From contig NZ_CP040098.1 of the NCBI RefSeq assembly GCF_005377625.1, positions 248,001 to 312,000 of the forward strand: 64,000 bases of DNA, read 5' to 3'. The first letter of the stretch is position 1. Each line of letters starts with the position of its first letter. Position numbers and translations under genes: made by a program. Below are positions 16,250-24,953 of the stretch, piece after piece. The notes under the pieces were generated by a model that had not been told where the DNA came from, searched no databases, and was given only the letters and a program-made list of their open reading frames with translations. This DNA is from Desulfoglaeba alkanexedens ALDC (GTDB lineage: Bacteria > Desulfobacterota > Syntrophobacteria > Syntrophobacterales > DSM-9756).

Positions 16250-17941
16250 ATGCCAGACGTTGTCATGAAATCAGTGCACACCGAGGGAGTGGGTTTTGCG
16301 CCTATCCTTCGATGCTATTTCGACAAGTGTCGTATTCAACAGATCATAGACGACAATGTGCCTCTTGACCCCAGGCGGAAAGTCCTTAGCCATGGCGAGG
16401 CTTGTGTGGCCATGATCACGGGCATCCTCTTCCAAGTACTTCAACTCTACCGGCTTTGCCGTTTCGCCTTCGATACAACCGTGCTGAGCGTGATCTTGCC
16501 CCATATCGCTCCTCATGAATATTTCGATGACCGCTTAGCCGACACACTGGATGCCATTTATGATTATGGCATCGGCAATCTAGAAATGCCCATCACCAGA
16601 GAAATGATCGCTCAATTTGACATCGACAACCACGTCTGTCACAACGACCCGACATCAGCCTCGGTTTATGGGGAATACAACAATAAAACCTCTGAAGGCA
16701 TCAAGATCACCTACGGGCACAGCAAAAAGCATCGCCAGGACTTGAAACAATTCGTTTGGTCTCTGTCTGTAAGTTCCGACTCCGCATTCCCACTATTTCA
16801 GCAGGCCTACAACGGCAATACGGCCGATGTGAATACGTACGTCGAACAATGGACCCGTTTGGTTGACCTGTTGGATCGGGAGGATTTTCTCTATGTCGCC
16901 GATTCAAAGCTCATCACCAAAGAGAACATGGCTCACATCCATGATCATGATGGATATTTCATCGCCCCGGCCCCCATGTATGAGTCCTACAAAAAAGCTT
17001 TTTTTGCCGCACTTGAGAACCACCATCAGGAACGGCTCATCCCTTACAAAGATCAGACAAACCGAGGGTTTGAAGCGCCCTTCTCGTTCTCCCATAACCA
17101 GAAAGAATATGAATTCCGCATGATCATCCTCTATGATCAAGGTTTGGCTTCCAGAAAACGAAATGCCCTTCACAACCGGGCCGAAAAGACCCGTCAAGCA
17201 TTTGCGGAACTCACCCCCAGGTTAAATGCCTATCAGCTAAAAACCAGGGAGTCTATCGACAAAGCCTGCAATGACATTTTGCGCAAATATCAAAGCGCTG
17301 AGTTCTTCACCTATACTATCTCCAATGAGCCCGTCGTCACTTACAAAAACAAGAAAAAGGGCCGCCCTAAAAATGGGGAAGAGCCGGAGAAGGTCGAAGT
17401 CATTACCGATCATTTTAGCGTAGCGCTTCATTTTAATGAGACCGCCTTTGAAGAGGCCCTGTATCGGTGCGGCTATTACCCTCTGATCACCAACAAATCC
17501 CAAGAAGACCTGTCCATCGAAGAAGCGATGATGGCCCATAAACACCAATACAAACCCGAGCATATCAACCGCAGGGCCAAGAGCGGATTCAAGTTGGAAC
17601 CTGTTTACATCCACACGCCCAAAAGGATCGAAGTCTATTTGTTCCTTTTCAAGATAGCCCTGCAGCTCGTTATCCTTATTGAAAGAACGGCTAGAAAAAA
17701 CCTCCAGGCCCGGGATAAGGGACTGGATAACTTCATGCCCAATAGAAAGGATGTTCGCAATCCACGGGCCGAGAACATGCTCAAGGCCTTCGAATACGTG
17801 GTACGCGGGCACATGCAGCTTCCCGATGGTACGTCTTGCGGGTTTGTCTCGGAACTAACCCCTTTGCAAAGGGAAATCCTGAAAATCCTGGAAGTACCCG
17901 ATCACTTTTTTTCCTACGATTATCTTTTCGATACAAGTTAA
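16250..17941 (+). CDS. IS1634-type transposase (DUF4277)
   Basis: 563 residues. The N-terminal half matches the DUF4277 domain (GVGFAPILRCYFDKCRIQQI, ILFQVLQLYRLCRFAF), followed by an RNase H-like DDE core (FLYVADSKLITKENM gives one acidic strand) and a C-terminal LPDGTSCGFVSELTPLQREI typical of IS1634 relatives. ATG at 16250 follows GGGAGGG. The frame is intact. AT-rich flanks of about 250 bp on the left and 100 bp on the right belong to the element or to disrupted cassette DNA; I could not define its inverted repeats with confidence. Confidence 0.85.
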   Translation: MPDVVMKSVHTEGVGFAPILRCYFDKCRIQQIIDDNVPLDPRRKVLSHGEACVAMITGILFQVLQLYRLCRFAFDTTVLSVILPHIAPHEYFDDRLADTLDAIYDYGIGNLEMPITREMIAQFDIDNHVCHNDPTSASVYGEYNNKTSEGIKITYGHSKKHRQDLKQFVWSLSVSSDSAFPLFQQAYNGNTADVNTYVEQWTRLVDLLDREDFLYVADSKLITKENMAHIHDHDGYFIAPAPMYESYKKAFFAALENHHQERLIPYKDQTNRGFEAPFSFSHNQKEYEFRMIILYDQGLASRKRNALHNRAEKTRQAFAELTPRLNAYQLKTRESIDKACNDILRKYQSAEFFTYTISNEPVVTYKNKKKGRPKNGEEPEKVEVITDHFSVALHFNETAFEEALYRCGYYPLITNKSQEDLSIEEAMMAHKHQYKPEHINRRAKSGFKLEPVYIHTPKRIEVYLFLFKIALQLVILIERTARKNLQARDKGLDNFMPNRKDVRNPRAENMLKAFEYVVRGHMQLPDGTSCGFVSELTPLQREILKILEVPDHFFSYDYLFDTS

Positions 17942-18060
17942 CAAAGCCGAATCGATATCATCCAGGCAATAGTGCACCAGTAAAACCCTCAACCAAAATT
18001 ATAAAAACACCCTTTTTCAAAGAGCGAAATGTGAGTAATAATTCCTCTGTTTTATCATTT

Positions 18061-18119
18061 GCCCTAACGTTACGGATCAGGCGCCGCTTTCAGCGGTCGC
18101 CTGCAACCGATGGTTGGCT
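18061..18119 (-). repeat. attC-like site 3
   Basis: Minus-strand reading runs from AGCCAAC (R'' core, one mismatch to RYYYAAC) to GTTAGGG (R' core, one mismatch to GTTRRRY) over 59 bp. The inner part GCAGGCG/CGCCTG and CCGC/GCGG forms a bulged hairpin around a short loop, as in true attC sites. It overlaps the last codons of the preceding cassette ORF. Confidence 0.65.
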
Positions 18120-18407
18120 TGTCATTTCTTTGCTCTTCTCTTCCCGAGGAAGCAATTTCTTTTTCCGCCTATCTTTGATGATCGTTTCGATTGACCTGAC
18201 ATTGTCCGGCTGTACCTTGCCGAATTGCTTGAAATATATTTCTTCAATAAACTCCGGGAGCGGAGCTTTCCACGGTTCTTGTCGATGATTTGCCAAACTC
18301 CCGAGTTTTTTCGGATTCAAGCCGAGTTCTCTTGCCATTTGGATTTGTGCGTCAGACATGTGATAGCGTTTGTGTGCATCGATCCAGATTGTCAAATCCT
18401 TTGCCAT
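18090..18407 (-). CDS. Cassette-borne hypothetical protein
   Basis: 105 residues starting MAKDLTIWIDAHKRYHMSDA, with ELGLNPKKLG and HRQEPWKAPLPEFIEEIYF following. This is a widespread small family of unknown function that I recognise from integron-like contexts. The ATG lies 18 nt beyond the R' end of attC-like site 4, and the stop falls inside site 3, which is the standard layout of a gene cassette. The C-terminal third is lysine-rich. The ribosome site is weak, as is common in cassettes. Confidence 0.75.
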   Translation of the reverse strand: MAKDLTIWIDAHKRYHMSDAQIQMARELGLNPKKLGSLANHRQEPWKAPLPEFIEEIYFKQFGKVQPDNVRSIETIIKDRRKKKLLPREEKSKEMTSQPSVAGDR

Positions 18408-18424
18408 TTCCGATTTCTTTCGCA

Positions 18425-18512
18425 AGCCAACGCCGCAAATCACCGCTGGCAAAAAGCAGAGCCACTAAGGAGCGCCACTTTTTGTCGTCCGAGTGCATTT
18501 GCCTTGTTATGC
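18425..18512 (-). repeat. attC-like site 4
   Basis: The site runs on the minus strand from GCATAAC to GTTGGCT (88 bp). GGCAAATGCAC pairs with GTGATTTGC leaving one bulged G, and CAAAAAG pairs with CTTTTTG nearer the loop. Bulged extrahelical bases are a hallmark of attC bottom-strand folding. It lies directly before the conserved cassette ORF that starts at 18407. Confidence 0.65.
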
Positions 18513-18695
18513 GATCATTGCGTTGGTCATCTGTGCCAAGCCACCATTGATATGTCACCAGAGCAATCGAATCGCCAGGGCGATTGGTTAAAAACACGCA
18601 ACCCAAAGAATAACAGGGCCGGAGGCGCCCCGAAACTTGAACCCCATGACCTCGAACTCGATGGGACCAGACTGAGACCTTAAGATGGTTATAAC

Positions 18696-18959
18696 CTACA
18701 GCGCGAGGATACCTGCCATCGGAAGACCAATTACCGCCGCGAAATGATCCCGCATGACTCCTGCAGAGATAAGTCTTATATCGCCGATTGAAATCCAGCG
18801 GTGCGCGCCACTCGGATTGACAGCCCACTGCCCAAGGGCGGCGACAAGAAGCACGGCTGGACCAAGATAAAGTGCACAGAACGTGATAAACCGTGCAGCC
18901 CGACCTTCACTTTGTTGATTTCTTTGTTCTTCTTGGTCTTGTTCTTCTGGCGTTGTCAT
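18696..18959 (-). CDS. Cassette-borne small membrane protein
   Basis: 87 residues: a hydrophilic N-terminus (EEQDQEEQRNQQSEGRAARF) followed by a membrane segment (about 26-45) and a second weaker one near the C-terminus. The ATG lies 12 nt after the R' end of attC-like site 5, as expected for a cassette start. No family recognised. About 180 bp without a clear gene separate its stop from site 4, so it may have been longer or frameshifted. Confidence 0.5.
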   Translation of the reverse strand: MTTPEEQDQEEQRNQQSEGRAARFITFCALYLGPAVLLVAALGQWAVNPSGAHRWISIGDIRLISAGVMRDHFAAVIGLPMAGILAL

Positions 18960-18971
18960 AATCGTTTGTCC

Positions 18972-19033
18972 GCATAACGCCGCTTTTCAGCAGAGGGGGC
19001 TTTTTGCGCTCGGCTGCAAAAGCCTTTTTGGAC
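18972..19033 (-). repeat. attC-like site 5
   Basis: Minus-strand reading runs from GTCCAAA (one mismatch to RYYYAAC) to GTTATGC over 62 bp. GCTTTTGCAGC pairs with GCTGAAAAGC around one bulged G. It begins 4 bp after the stop of the ORF at 19038 and ends 12 bp before the start of the ORF at 18959, the spacing of a cassette junction. Confidence 0.6.
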
Positions 19034-19037
19034 ACTA

Positions 19038-19460
19038 TTAAGTGTCGAGCATGTCCCATTCCTCGCCGAGAACCCAGCGAACCGCAGAAAGCTTGCCATT
19101 GATCATTCCCCACTCAAATTCGTCCCATGGGCCAAGGTTCTTTTTGCCATAAGAACGTTCTACGTTTCTCGCGGATTTCAAAGCTCCTTTCCAGATATCC
19201 CGCTGAACGGTTTCTCGCGCACCGGCTCGATGGGGATACGTCTCTTTATCTACCACTTTGACCCTGCCTTCCTCAACGGCAATTCGGAGATTCCAGTGAT
19301 GGTTGTACCAAACCTGATGAGACAACAGCAATTTCCGGAGCCCCTGTAAAGCCTTGAAAACCGGGCCTTGAAGGATTTGGTTTTCGCCAACCCAGGGGGT
19401 GATTTCGGTCTCCAAAGGGGGTTTCGGAGGTGAATTTTTTCGACTATTTTGCTGTTTCAT
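19038..19460 (-). CDS. Cassette-borne hypothetical protein, 5' end disturbed by IS
   Basis: Up to 140 residues. The C-terminal part (KSARNVERSYGKKNLGPWDE onward, ending VLGEEWDMLDT) resembles small cassette proteins in which an acidic WDEFEWGMINGKLSAVRW stretch is conserved. The first 35 or so codons run into the left end of the neighbouring transposase element, so the native start has probably been lost and the protein may be chimeric. Function unknown. Confidence 0.5.
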   Translation of the reverse strand: MKQQNSRKNSPPKPPLETEITPWVGENQILQGPVFKALQGLRKLLLSHQVWYNHHWNLRIAVEEGRVKVVDKETYPHRAGARETVQRDIWKGALKSARNVERSYGKKNLGPWDEFEWGMINGKLSAVRWVLGEEWDMLDT

Positions 19461-19499
19461 GCTGGACAGCCGCCCGCGTCTCTGGTAGGCTATTTTGCC

Positions 19500-20381
19500 A
19501 TGAAGCCCAGCAAAGACGCTCCTTCATCCAAGATCCGACTTCGCAAGCATCTGAATGCAGATGCCCTGGTGAGAGCGGTGCGCCGTGAGTTCGAAAAGAT
19601 CCCCGATCCCCGCAAAGGCAGGCCGCAGATCTCCTTTGCGGATGCGGGCATGAGCGCCTTCGCCATGTTTTCTTTGAAGGATCCCTCTCTTCTGGCCTTT
19701 GAAAAACGCTGGTTGGCTCGGGATCACAACCTGCACGCGCTCTACCACATCGAGAAGATCCCTGCCGACAGCACCATGCGGGAGATTCTCGATGAGGTTT
19801 CGCCCTATGTGTTCCGACCCGCCTTCCGCGAGACCTTCTCACGGCTTCAGCGCGGCAAGGCGCTGGCTCAGATGACCGTGCTGGACAGCCGCTACATCCT
19901 GGCCCTGGACGGCACGGGCTATTTTTCGATCAAAACCCTCAAGCCCTTCGACTGCCGCTTCGTCCTTACGGTTAAACCCGGCGATCACGCCTTCCTCTTC
20001 GAAAAGGCCGACGAGGCCATCGCCGAGGGCCGGGCTGTGGAGTTCTGGCACGCAGCGGAAGACAACCCCGAAACCCTCCATTACTTCCGCTTCGTGAACG
20101 ACCTTCCCCTCAACAAGTCCCATCCCGACCTTCGAGTGAACCTCCTCGAATACCGGCAGGTGACCCCCAAGGGGCTTCTGCGGTTTTCCTGGGTCACCGA
20201 TATTCTCATCCGCCGGGAAAACACCGTCACCTTGATGCGGATCGGCCGGGCGCGCCGGCGCATCGAAAACGAAACCTTCAACACCTTGAAAAACCAGGGC
20301 TACCACCTCGAACACAACTACGGCCTGGGCCGAAAACACCTTAGCGCCGTCTTCGTCACCCTCCGCTCCGGGAATTGCTGA
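19500..20381 (+). pseudogene. Transposase remnant with internal and C-terminal deletions
   Basis: 293 residues of a DDE transposase: LRKHLNADALVRAVRREFEK, DAGMSAFAMFSLKDPSLLAF and LDSRYILALDGTGYFS at the N-terminal half, then FVLTVKPGDHAFLF and NTLKNQGYHLEHNYGLGRKH. From memory of the family, roughly 70-80 residues between GTGYFS and the FVLTVKPGDH block are missing, and the protein stops soon after HLSAVF where relatives continue. It is therefore a non-functional relic that keeps its frame. It marks the right end of the island. Confidence 0.75.
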
Positions 20382-20410
20382 CTTCCGCGCACTCAACCTC
20401 TGGATGCAAC

Positions 20411-20749
20411 TCAAAAACGAGGAATGTCCGCACGCTTCTCGCACCGGATGGCCGATTTGCTCGCCGGATCGTTGGGGATCCGCCCGAAAAGGTTCATCTT
20501 CGCCTCGTCGACCCTCCCCTGCATTTCCAGCTCGATGAACTCCATCCGTCCGTACACGGATTCCGGTTCGCCGCTGAAATGCGTGATTTCCATCTTCACC
20601 GACAAGGTCTCCCCTTCGACCCGGTACTCCCCCAAGTAATAGTATCGGGCGTCTCCCCCATAAATGCGATTGTTCCAGAACACCAGGACCCCAGCTCCCG
20701 TTGCTCCACTGCTGGAAACGAACTTGATGGTCCAGAGGCCGTCTACCAT
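20411..20749 (-). CDS. GrlR-family small regulatory protein
   Basis: 112 residues. MVDGLWTIKFVSSSGATGAG, the NRIYGGDARYYYLGEY segment and alternating strands resemble the GrlR/T3SS negative-regulator fold, a small calycin-like beta-barrel found well outside secretion loci. No type III genes are seen here, so the name gives fold, not role. The stop lies only 30 bp from the truncated transposase, so the C-terminus (KRADIPRF) may have been altered by that insertion. Confidence 0.5.
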   Translation of the reverse strand: MVDGLWTIKFVSSSGATGAGVLVFWNNRIYGGDARYYYLGEYRVEGETLSVKMEITHFSGEPESVYGRMEFIELEMQGRVDEAKMNLFGRIPNDPASKSAIRCEKRADIPRF

Positions 20750-20845
20750 CGGAGATTCCTCCTTACTCGGGCTCGTGAATCCGTTCCAGTGGCCTCAGCC
20801 CTCTAAAAAGGCCCAGGCCGGCCGCTCACGAAGCGCTCAGCGGAT

Positions 20846-21949
20846 TTAAGGCGGTATCTTGGGAAGCTTGATCCGCACCTGATTCCCCTTGCCTTCTTCC
20901 ACGCACATGAAAAGACCACCACCATGTCCGGTGACGATCCTTTCCAAGGCTTCCAGGGTGAAGGCTTCCGCCCGCGTTGTCGGCCGGTCTTTGCGGTATT
21001 CCGTTCCTTCTTCGCTCAGATCGAAAAGCTTCAAGTCCTCGGGATACACTCCTCGGCCTTCAGCGACGAAAATCACCGTAAGGTCCGTTTCCGAGTCTTC
21101 CACACTCACGCGGACGGCATCCCCCTTGTCCGAATTTTTGACGGCCTTTTCGAGGAAATACGCAAAGACCCGTCCCAGCCGCACCGGATCCGCCTCGATC
21201 TCCTGGAACGCTTCGGGGACCTGCAAAGACAGATGCACCCCGCGCCGGTCCGCCCTTTCGCGATACGCCTCCAGCAGGCGTGTCAATTCCTCTCCGACGC
21301 GGAACGCCTTGAAATTCAGCCTGATTTTCCCTTCCTGCAGGTTCGCGTAGTCCAGCAACTCATCGATCATGGACTGCAACTTTTCAGATTCCTCGGAGAT
21401 CACGTCCAGGTAGTTCATGACCTTCATGTCCTGGAATTTCTGGAGCTTGTTGCGCAGCCGCACCGCAAACCCCTGGATGCACACCAGCGGATATTTCATG
21501 TCGTAGGCGAACATGGAAAGCACATAACTCTGAAAGCGCTCCATGCTCTTGAAGCGCGTGATGTCCCGAAAACACTCCAGTCCGCCTACGACGTTCCCGT
21601 CCTTGTCGAAAAGCGCGGCAGCGCCCAATGCAACCGGCACTGGGTTGCCGGACTTGTCGAGAAGGAACGTCTCGGTTTGCACCTTGGGGTTCCGGCGGTT
21701 GATGACCGTTTCGAGAGGGCATTCCTTCTCGCAGAGGGCGGATCTCAGGATCTTTGAGCACGGCTCTCCGATGGCTTCCTGGGCCGAATAGCCGGTGATT
21801 CTTTCGGCCCTCGGGTTGAACTCCGTGATCCGGAGTTCCGGGTCGACGGTCACCACCGCGATGGGGAGGCTTTCTACCACGAACCGGTAGAATTCCGCGC
21901 TTTCGTGGATCCGCGATGCCTCGAACTCAGGGTTTCCCTTCCCAGTCAT
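20846..21949 (-). CDS. PAS-domain histidine pseudokinase
   Basis: 367 residues: PAS domain (about 20-130), HisKA-like helices (about 135-205) and a HATPase-like domain (about 215-365). The H-box reads MFAYDMKYPL, so the phospho-accepting His is Tyr149. The N-box LEKAVKNS carries Lys268 where Asn binds Mg-ATP, and the G1 box is AEGRGVYPEDL. Kinase activity is therefore unlikely. The PAS domain has Cys64, Cys73 and Cys77, which could bind metal or sense redox state. No response regulator is adjacent. It probably works by binding partners. Confidence 0.8.
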   Translation of the reverse strand: MTGKGNPEFEASRIHESAEFYRFVVESLPIAVVTVDPELRITEFNPRAERITGYSAQEAIGEPCSKILRSALCEKECPLETVINRRNPKVQTETFLLDKSGNPVPVALGAAALFDKDGNVVGGLECFRDITRFKSMERFQSYVLSMFAYDMKYPLVCIQGFAVRLRNKLQKFQDMKVMNYLDVISEESEKLQSMIDELLDYANLQEGKIRLNFKAFRVGEELTRLLEAYRERADRRGVHLSLQVPEAFQEIEADPVRLGRVFAYFLEKAVKNSDKGDAVRVSVEDSETDLTVIFVAEGRGVYPEDLKLFDLSEEGTEYRKDRPTTRAEAFTLEALERIVTGHGGGLFMCVEEGKGNQVRIKLPKIPP

Positions 21950-22130
21950 GGGACTCTCCTTTCACCAGGCATCCAAAAAAAACCGCGCTCGGACCGAAAC
22001 ATGAGCGAACAGCGGTCTACACTTGATTATGAAGCCCGGGAACCGGAAAGACAATCGAGCGAGCGGAATTTTCGGGCACGCTTTCGCATGGTACCGTGCG
22101 GCACCTAGTCGCCGAGGATCCAGGAGAGAA

Positions 22131-22160
22131 AAAAAGCCGGGCGGTTTCCGCCCGGCTTTT
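22131..22160 (-). terminator. Rho-independent terminator after tRNA-Val
   Basis: On the minus strand a 10-bp GC-rich stem (CCGCCCGGCT with AGCCGGGCGG) has a 3-nt loop and is followed by TTTTTTT. It lies 11 bp beyond the 3' end of tRNA-Val. Confidence 0.85.
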
Positions 22161-22170
22161 CCGTATGCGC

Positions 22171-22246
22171 TGGTGGGCGGGGGGGGATTCGAACCCTCGA
22201 CTTCCACCGTGTGAGGATGGCACTCTCACCGCTGAGTTACCCGCCC
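22171..22246 (-). tRNA. tRNA-Val (CAC)
   Basis: 76 nt including an encoded CCA. The acceptor stem GGGCGGG/CCCGCCC pairs fully, the D-arm contains GCGGTGAGAGTGC, and the anticodon loop CTCACAC gives CAC, which reads GUG valine codons. The T-arm holds GGTTCGAAT. The T-stem has one A-C mismatch (GAGGG with CCCCC) within a run of eight Gs on the plus strand, where a base miscall would be easy. Confidence 0.95.
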
Positions 22247-22260
22247 TGGGTTCGGAGTGC

Positions 22261-24192
22261 TTATAGAACAACCCCGCTCGATTTGCAAGCATAAAGGACG
22301 GTCTTCCCGCCAAGGTCGGTCCTCCCGCCGCCGAGCAGTAACATGCGCAGGCGGAGGTAATCGTCTTTGGCCTGGCGGTCTCCCGGGTCCAGCTTGAGAA
22401 TGGCTTCGGTCTTTTTCAGGGCCTCGTCATACTGCTTCAGGCTCTCGTGGAGCTGGGCCGCCTGGCGGAGGTATTTTTTCTCTTTGGGTTTGAGTCGAAC
22501 CAGATTTTCCAGGGCAACCAGGGCTTTCCGCTTGTCGCCCAACTTGAGTGAACCCAGGAGCACGTACTGGTGGAAGGCCGCCACGTTCGGCCGCTCTTTG
22601 GCCGCCTTTTCGAAAAAAGCGACCATCTTTTTATAATCTCCGGAATTGTTGAGAACGGCGAAATAGGTATCGTAATAGCCCAGGTTGTCGGGTTCCAGGC
22701 CGACCAGTTCCTCGAGCACCCGTGTTTCGGCCTTGCGGTTTCCCGCCTTCTGATAGAGATCCAGCAGGTATTTGCGGGAAGGAACGTCCCGGGGATCCAT
22801 TCCGGCGACCTTTTCGAACGCTTTCGCCGCCTCCTTCCACTTTTCCTGTTCGTAATAGAGCAGCGCCAGGTTGTGCCAGGCCACCTTGTCTTCAGGCCTG
22901 AGCGCAACGAGGCTCTCGTAAGCGGAAGCCAGGGCGGTCTTGTCCTTTTCCTTTTCGAGCAGGGCGATCAATCGGAGCAGGGCCTGCTCGTTTCCTGGGT
23001 TGCTCTTGAGAAGCTCCTGGTAGACCCGCCGGGCTCCTTGCACATCCTTCTTTTCCTCCAGAAGCGCTCCCAACCTCAACCGGTTGTTCACGTCCTTGGG
23101 GTTGGCTTGCAGATACCGTTCAAGCGCCTGAACCGCATGGTCGAGATTCCCCGCCATCTTGTGGGCCACGGAAAGATTGTAATGGACGTTCGGGTCCTTC
23201 ACGCCCGCTTTCAGGGCCTTGCCATACGTCTTCGCCACATCGGCCCACAGCCCCGCTTCCGTTTGGAAGTCAGCCAGCGCCAGATAGTAGGCACCGAGGA
23301 AGGCCCGGGGGATCGCTTCCTCCTGCCGAACCAGGAAAGCCGCCGCCTCTGGAGCCTTCTTGTGGCGTCGCAGGAAGCCCAAGAGTGACTCGAACACCTT
23401 GGGATCCTGGGTGAGTTGAAGCAGTTCCATGTGCACGCCCAGGGCCGCGTCCACCTTTCCCTGCCGCGTATGGATCTCCAGCAGCTTTTCGAGCATGGGC
23501 CTCGACCGGCCCGTTTCGAGGATCTCCCGATAGATCTTTTCCGCCTCGGTCAGCCGGCCTTCTTCAGCATAGAGGCCCGCGAGGTGGGTCCTTGCCAGCA
23601 CGTTTTTCGGATCCGCCTCCACGACGCGTTCGAGAAGCGCGATCTTGGCCCGGGGGTCCTCCGTCTCGGCCGCCTTCTCCAGCCAATCCCGGGCGTCCCA
23701 TTCGACGACCACCGTAAACGAGCCCAACGGATGACCCCGCCAGAAGACCTCTACGGGGACCCGCCGGGGTTCCTCGAAAGCTTCTCCCGGCCACAGATCC
23801 TGGACGGCAACCGGAGCCTCGCGGGCCCGTTCGAAATCGACGCCAACGCTCACGATCTCCAGGCCCCATGGGATCCAGCCGTCGGTCTTGACGGTCTCTA
23901 TGTGGAAGGTGTCTTTGGGGTTCAGTTTGAGGGTGCCGCCCGGAGGCACGGAAACCGCCCGTCCGTTTTGGACCACCTCCACCCCCTGGAGCTCCTTGGG
24001 AACCGGAAGGTAAGGCAGCAGCCGGTCTTCCACGCCCTTGGGGCCGACCAGTACAAAAACGCCTGCGGCCACCACCGCCAAGACGAGCAGCCATTTGGCC
24101 GCGCGCACCCCGGCCTTGGGCCGCTCCCTTCGCGGCCTGAACAGCGTAGCGTCGTAGCGACGCCCGTAGTCTCGCTTCCTGCCGCTCAACAT
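22261..24192 (-). CDS. Membrane-anchored TPR-repeat protein
   Basis: 643 residues: basic cytosolic N-terminus, one membrane helix (about 33-50), a beta-rich domain (about 60-165), then about ten tetratricopeptide repeats to the C-terminus (for example NVHYNLSVAHKMAGNLDHAV and AWHNLALLYYEQEKWKEAA). Such proteins scaffold periplasmic or envelope complexes. The start overlaps the end of rluB by 7 bp, so the two are coupled. The last residues (CKSSGVVL) reach to within 15 bp of the tRNA. Confidence 0.8.
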   Translation of the reverse strand: MLSGRKRDYGRRYDATLFRPRRERPKAGVRAAKWLLVLAVVAAGVFVLVGPKGVEDRLLPYLPVPKELQGVEVVQNGRAVSVPPGGTLKLNPKDTFHIETVKTDGWIPWGLEIVSVGVDFERAREAPVAVQDLWPGEAFEEPRRVPVEVFWRGHPLGSFTVVVEWDARDWLEKAAETEDPRAKIALLERVVEADPKNVLARTHLAGLYAEEGRLTEAEKIYREILETGRSRPMLEKLLEIHTRQGKVDAALGVHMELLQLTQDPKVFESLLGFLRRHKKAPEAAAFLVRQEEAIPRAFLGAYYLALADFQTEAGLWADVAKTYGKALKAGVKDPNVHYNLSVAHKMAGNLDHAVQALERYLQANPKDVNNRLRLGALLEEKKDVQGARRVYQELLKSNPGNEQALLRLIALLEKEKDKTALASAYESLVALRPEDKVAWHNLALLYYEQEKWKEAAKAFEKVAGMDPRDVPSRKYLLDLYQKAGNRKAETRVLEELVGLEPDNLGYYDTYFAVLNNSGDYKKMVAFFEKAAKERPNVAAFHQYVLLGSLKLGDKRKALVALENLVRLKPKEKKYLRQAAQLHESLKQYDEALKKTEAILKLDPGDRQAKDDYLRLRMLLLGGGRTDLGGKTVLYACKSSGVVL

Positions 24193-24944
24193 GGGGAAAT
24201 CCCCCGCTGCGTCTCCTCTTCACCGAAGGCCGCCCGGCGAAGGCCGCGGACCTCTTCCCGGCTCAGATGCCGCCATTTCCCGGCCGCCAGCCCTTCAAGC
24301 GATAGGGGACCGTAGCCGCTGCGGTGGATCTTGACTACGGGATGGCCCACGGCTTCGCCCATGCGTTTGATCTGCCGGTACCATCCCTGGTGGATCACTA
24401 TTTCGAGCCACGTGGCCTTGGGAAGCTCCTTCAGGCGCCTCACCCGGGCCGGAGCCGTCCTTCCTTCCGGGAGCATCACTCCGCGCCGGAGCAGCTCGAG
24501 CGTTTCGTCGGAGGGACGCCCCTGGACCTTGACTTCGTATTTCTTCGGAATCCCATGCCGAGGGTGCATCAGCCGGTGAGCCAGAGGGCCGTCGTTGGTG
24601 AGCAGCAGCAGTCCCGAGGCGTCCCAGTCCAGACGGCCCACGGGAAAAAGTCGAACTTCGAAATCCGGCAGGTGATCGAAAACCGTGGGCCGCCCGCGCG
24701 GATCCCTGGCCGTCGTCAGGCAGGATCTCGGTTTATTCAATAGGACATACAACCGGGTCGCCGCCGGCGAGACGGGGTGCCCGTCCACCCTCACCTCGTC
24801 GCAGTCCGGGTTCACCCGGACACCCATTTCGGTAACCCGCTTTCCATTCACGGTCACCCGCCCCTGGCGGATCCAGTCTTCCGCAGCCCGCCGGGACGTC
24901 AGACCCGCATCGGCGAGGAACTTCTGCAGCCGCACGGTTTTCAT
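24186..24944 (-). CDS. rluB: 23S rRNA pseudouridine synthase, RluB/RsuA family
   Basis: 252 residues. An N-terminal S4 RNA-binding domain (RLQKFLADAGLTSRRAAE, about 5-65) is followed by the catalytic domain with GRLDWDASGLLLLTNDG, where the Asp of GRLD is the nucleophile region, and then KKYEVKVQG and the RQIKRM block. It most resembles RluB, which modifies 23S rRNA near position 2605. It follows trpS on the same strand with 9 bp between. Confidence 0.9.
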   Translation of the reverse strand: MKTVRLQKFLADAGLTSRRAAEDWIRQGRVTVNGKRVTEMGVRVNPDCDEVRVDGHPVSPAATRLYVLLNKPRSCLTTARDPRGRPTVFDHLPDFEVRLFPVGRLDWDASGLLLLTNDGPLAHRLMHPRHGIPKKYEVKVQGRPSDETLELLRRGVMLPEGRTAPARVRRLKELPKATWLEIVIHQGWYRQIKRMGEAVGHPVVKIHRSGYGPLSLEGLAAGKWRHLSREEVRGLRRAAFGEEETQRGISPC

Positions 24945-24953
24945 GCCATTCCA

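Noticed and set aside
15985-18030. Terminal inverted repeats of the DUF4277 insertion sequence
   Set aside because: GGGTATTAGCTATAAAAGC on the left and GGGTGTTTTTATAATTTTGG on the right agree only in part and no target duplication is visible, so ends were left undefined.
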